The notes beneath the pieces are model-generated. The model had not been told where the DNA came from and ran no database searches. It saw nothing but the letters and a program-made list of their open reading frames with translations. Of a stretch of 5,190 nucleotides of DNA, positions 4,701 to 5,190 are shown one piece after another. Position 1 is the first letter of the stretch, and every line of letters begins with the position of its first letter. The position numbers and the translations under genes are program-made. This DNA comes from Methanosarcinales archaeon (lineage in GTDB: Archaea; Halobacteriota; Methanosarcinia; Methanosarcinales; Methanogasteraceae), in NCBI GenBank assembly GCA_030594905.1, contig JAUVEF010000097.1:1-5190 (forward strand), in the 5' to 3' direction.

Positions 4701-5190
4701 ATGAACCAGAATAGATCATATTTGAGAAGCATAATCATTGCAGCGATTGTAATGATTGGAACAATATCTGCAGCCTATGCTGCACCGATAGACATCTTGG
4801 TTAGTGGACAGGTTGTCTATGAAGACGGCAGTGTGTGCAACAATCCCACAGTCGACATAGTAAATCTGGATAATGGTGATATGGGGATAGTCGTGACGAA
4901 TGAAAGTTTGAACTATTATTCGGCGACGCTGTATAAAGTACGTATTAACGATACGTTGCAGTTCACCGCTACAAGCCCGGATGAAAGCCAGTCGAGTGTC
5001 ACAGTACACGTAATTACCCAGGACGAGATAGATGCTGAAAGCTTAGTGTACGACATCACTCTAGCGGGTCCCGGAGACATAACACCACCAGAGATACTCT
5101 CTGTGGCGATTAATCCGGCAGAGGTCTATGTAGATGGGTCGATCACCGTGACGGTCACTGCAACTGATGACTCCGGCATATCCAGTGTGA
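4701..5190 (+). CDS. secreted modular surface protein, N-terminal 163 residues (continues past right edge)
   Basis: ATG 4701 opens a frame of 163 codons with no stop before the edge. Residues 1-27 form a signal peptide: RSYLR, a hydrophobic core at 11-23, and probable cleavage after AYA. Domain 1 (about 32-122) is a beta-rich module starting ILVSGQVVYEDGS and including NNPTVDIVNLDNG and VITQDEID. From memory this resembles a module repeated in archaeal surface proteins of methanogens and ANME. Domain 2 starts at GDITPPEILSVAINP (125-139) and continues VDGSITVTVTATDDSG, the pattern of an extracellular Ig/cadherin-like fold. Export to the cell surface is well supported; binding partner or activity is unknown. 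It follows the cohesin-PGF-CTERM gene, 297 bases away. No good Shine-Dalgarno precedes the start, and a five-codon ORF (ATG 4687) ends in an ATGA overlap with it. Confidence 0.85.
   Translation, partial: MNQNRSYLRSIIIAAIVMIGTISAAYAAPIDILVSGQVVYEDGSVCNNPTVDIVNLDNGDMGIVVTNESLNYYSATLYKVRINDTLQFTATSPDESQSSVTVHVITQDEIDAESLVYDITLAGPGDITPPEILSVAINPAEVYVDGSITVTVTATDDSGISSV

Noticed and set aside
4716..5009. 97-codon minus-strand frame
   Set aside because: Antisense shadow of the last secreted-protein gene, with no recognisable features.

Overview
The window looks like chromosomal DNA of a euryarchaeon, most likely a methanogen or ANME-type relative in or near Methanosarcinales. The indications are a complete TrmG10-type THUMP tRNA methyltransferase, a cohesin-domain surface protein ending in a PGF-CTERM-like archaeosortase signal, AT-rich TATA-like elements at archaeal distances from start codons, and several starts without Shine-Dalgarno sequences. 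The lineage below phylum is inference. No rRNA, tRNA, CRISPR array, transposase or phage gene was seen.

Layout. Bases 1-2089 hold a minus-strand pair: an MFS transporter cut by the left edge (1-607) and, upstream of it, the tRNA G10 methyltransferase (742-1761). Divergent from the methyltransferase is a small zinc-ribbon protein (1833-2027, plus). It converges on a PAP2-superfamily membrane phosphatase/transferase (2090-3031, minus) that carries its own C-terminal zinc ribbon. From 3032 on, everything I accept is on the plus strand: a 54-residue membrane microprotein (3253-3417) behind a structured leader and a possible coupled 20-codon ORF, then a secreted cohesin-domain protein (3732-4403), then the first 163 codons of a secreted modular surface protein (4701 to the right edge).

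How the parts relate. The left half is housekeeping plus membrane transport or lipid functions with no evident common pathway. The right half is cell-envelope oriented: a cohesin protein predicted to be covalently anchored, followed by a second exported, Ig-like-domain protein. Whether the second protein carries a dockerin, which would make a cohesin-dockerin pair, cannot be seen because it leaves the window.

The gene-poor stretches 3418-3731 and 4404-4700 are not empty. They contain a terminator-like hairpin, several inverted repeats, TATA-like elements, an orphan perfect Shine-Dalgarno sequence and a weak 45-codon ORF. Nothing here proves a new system. The best leads are the PAP2-zinc-ribbon fusion beside a related free ribbon protein, the microprotein with its structured leader, and the structured leader in front of the last gene.
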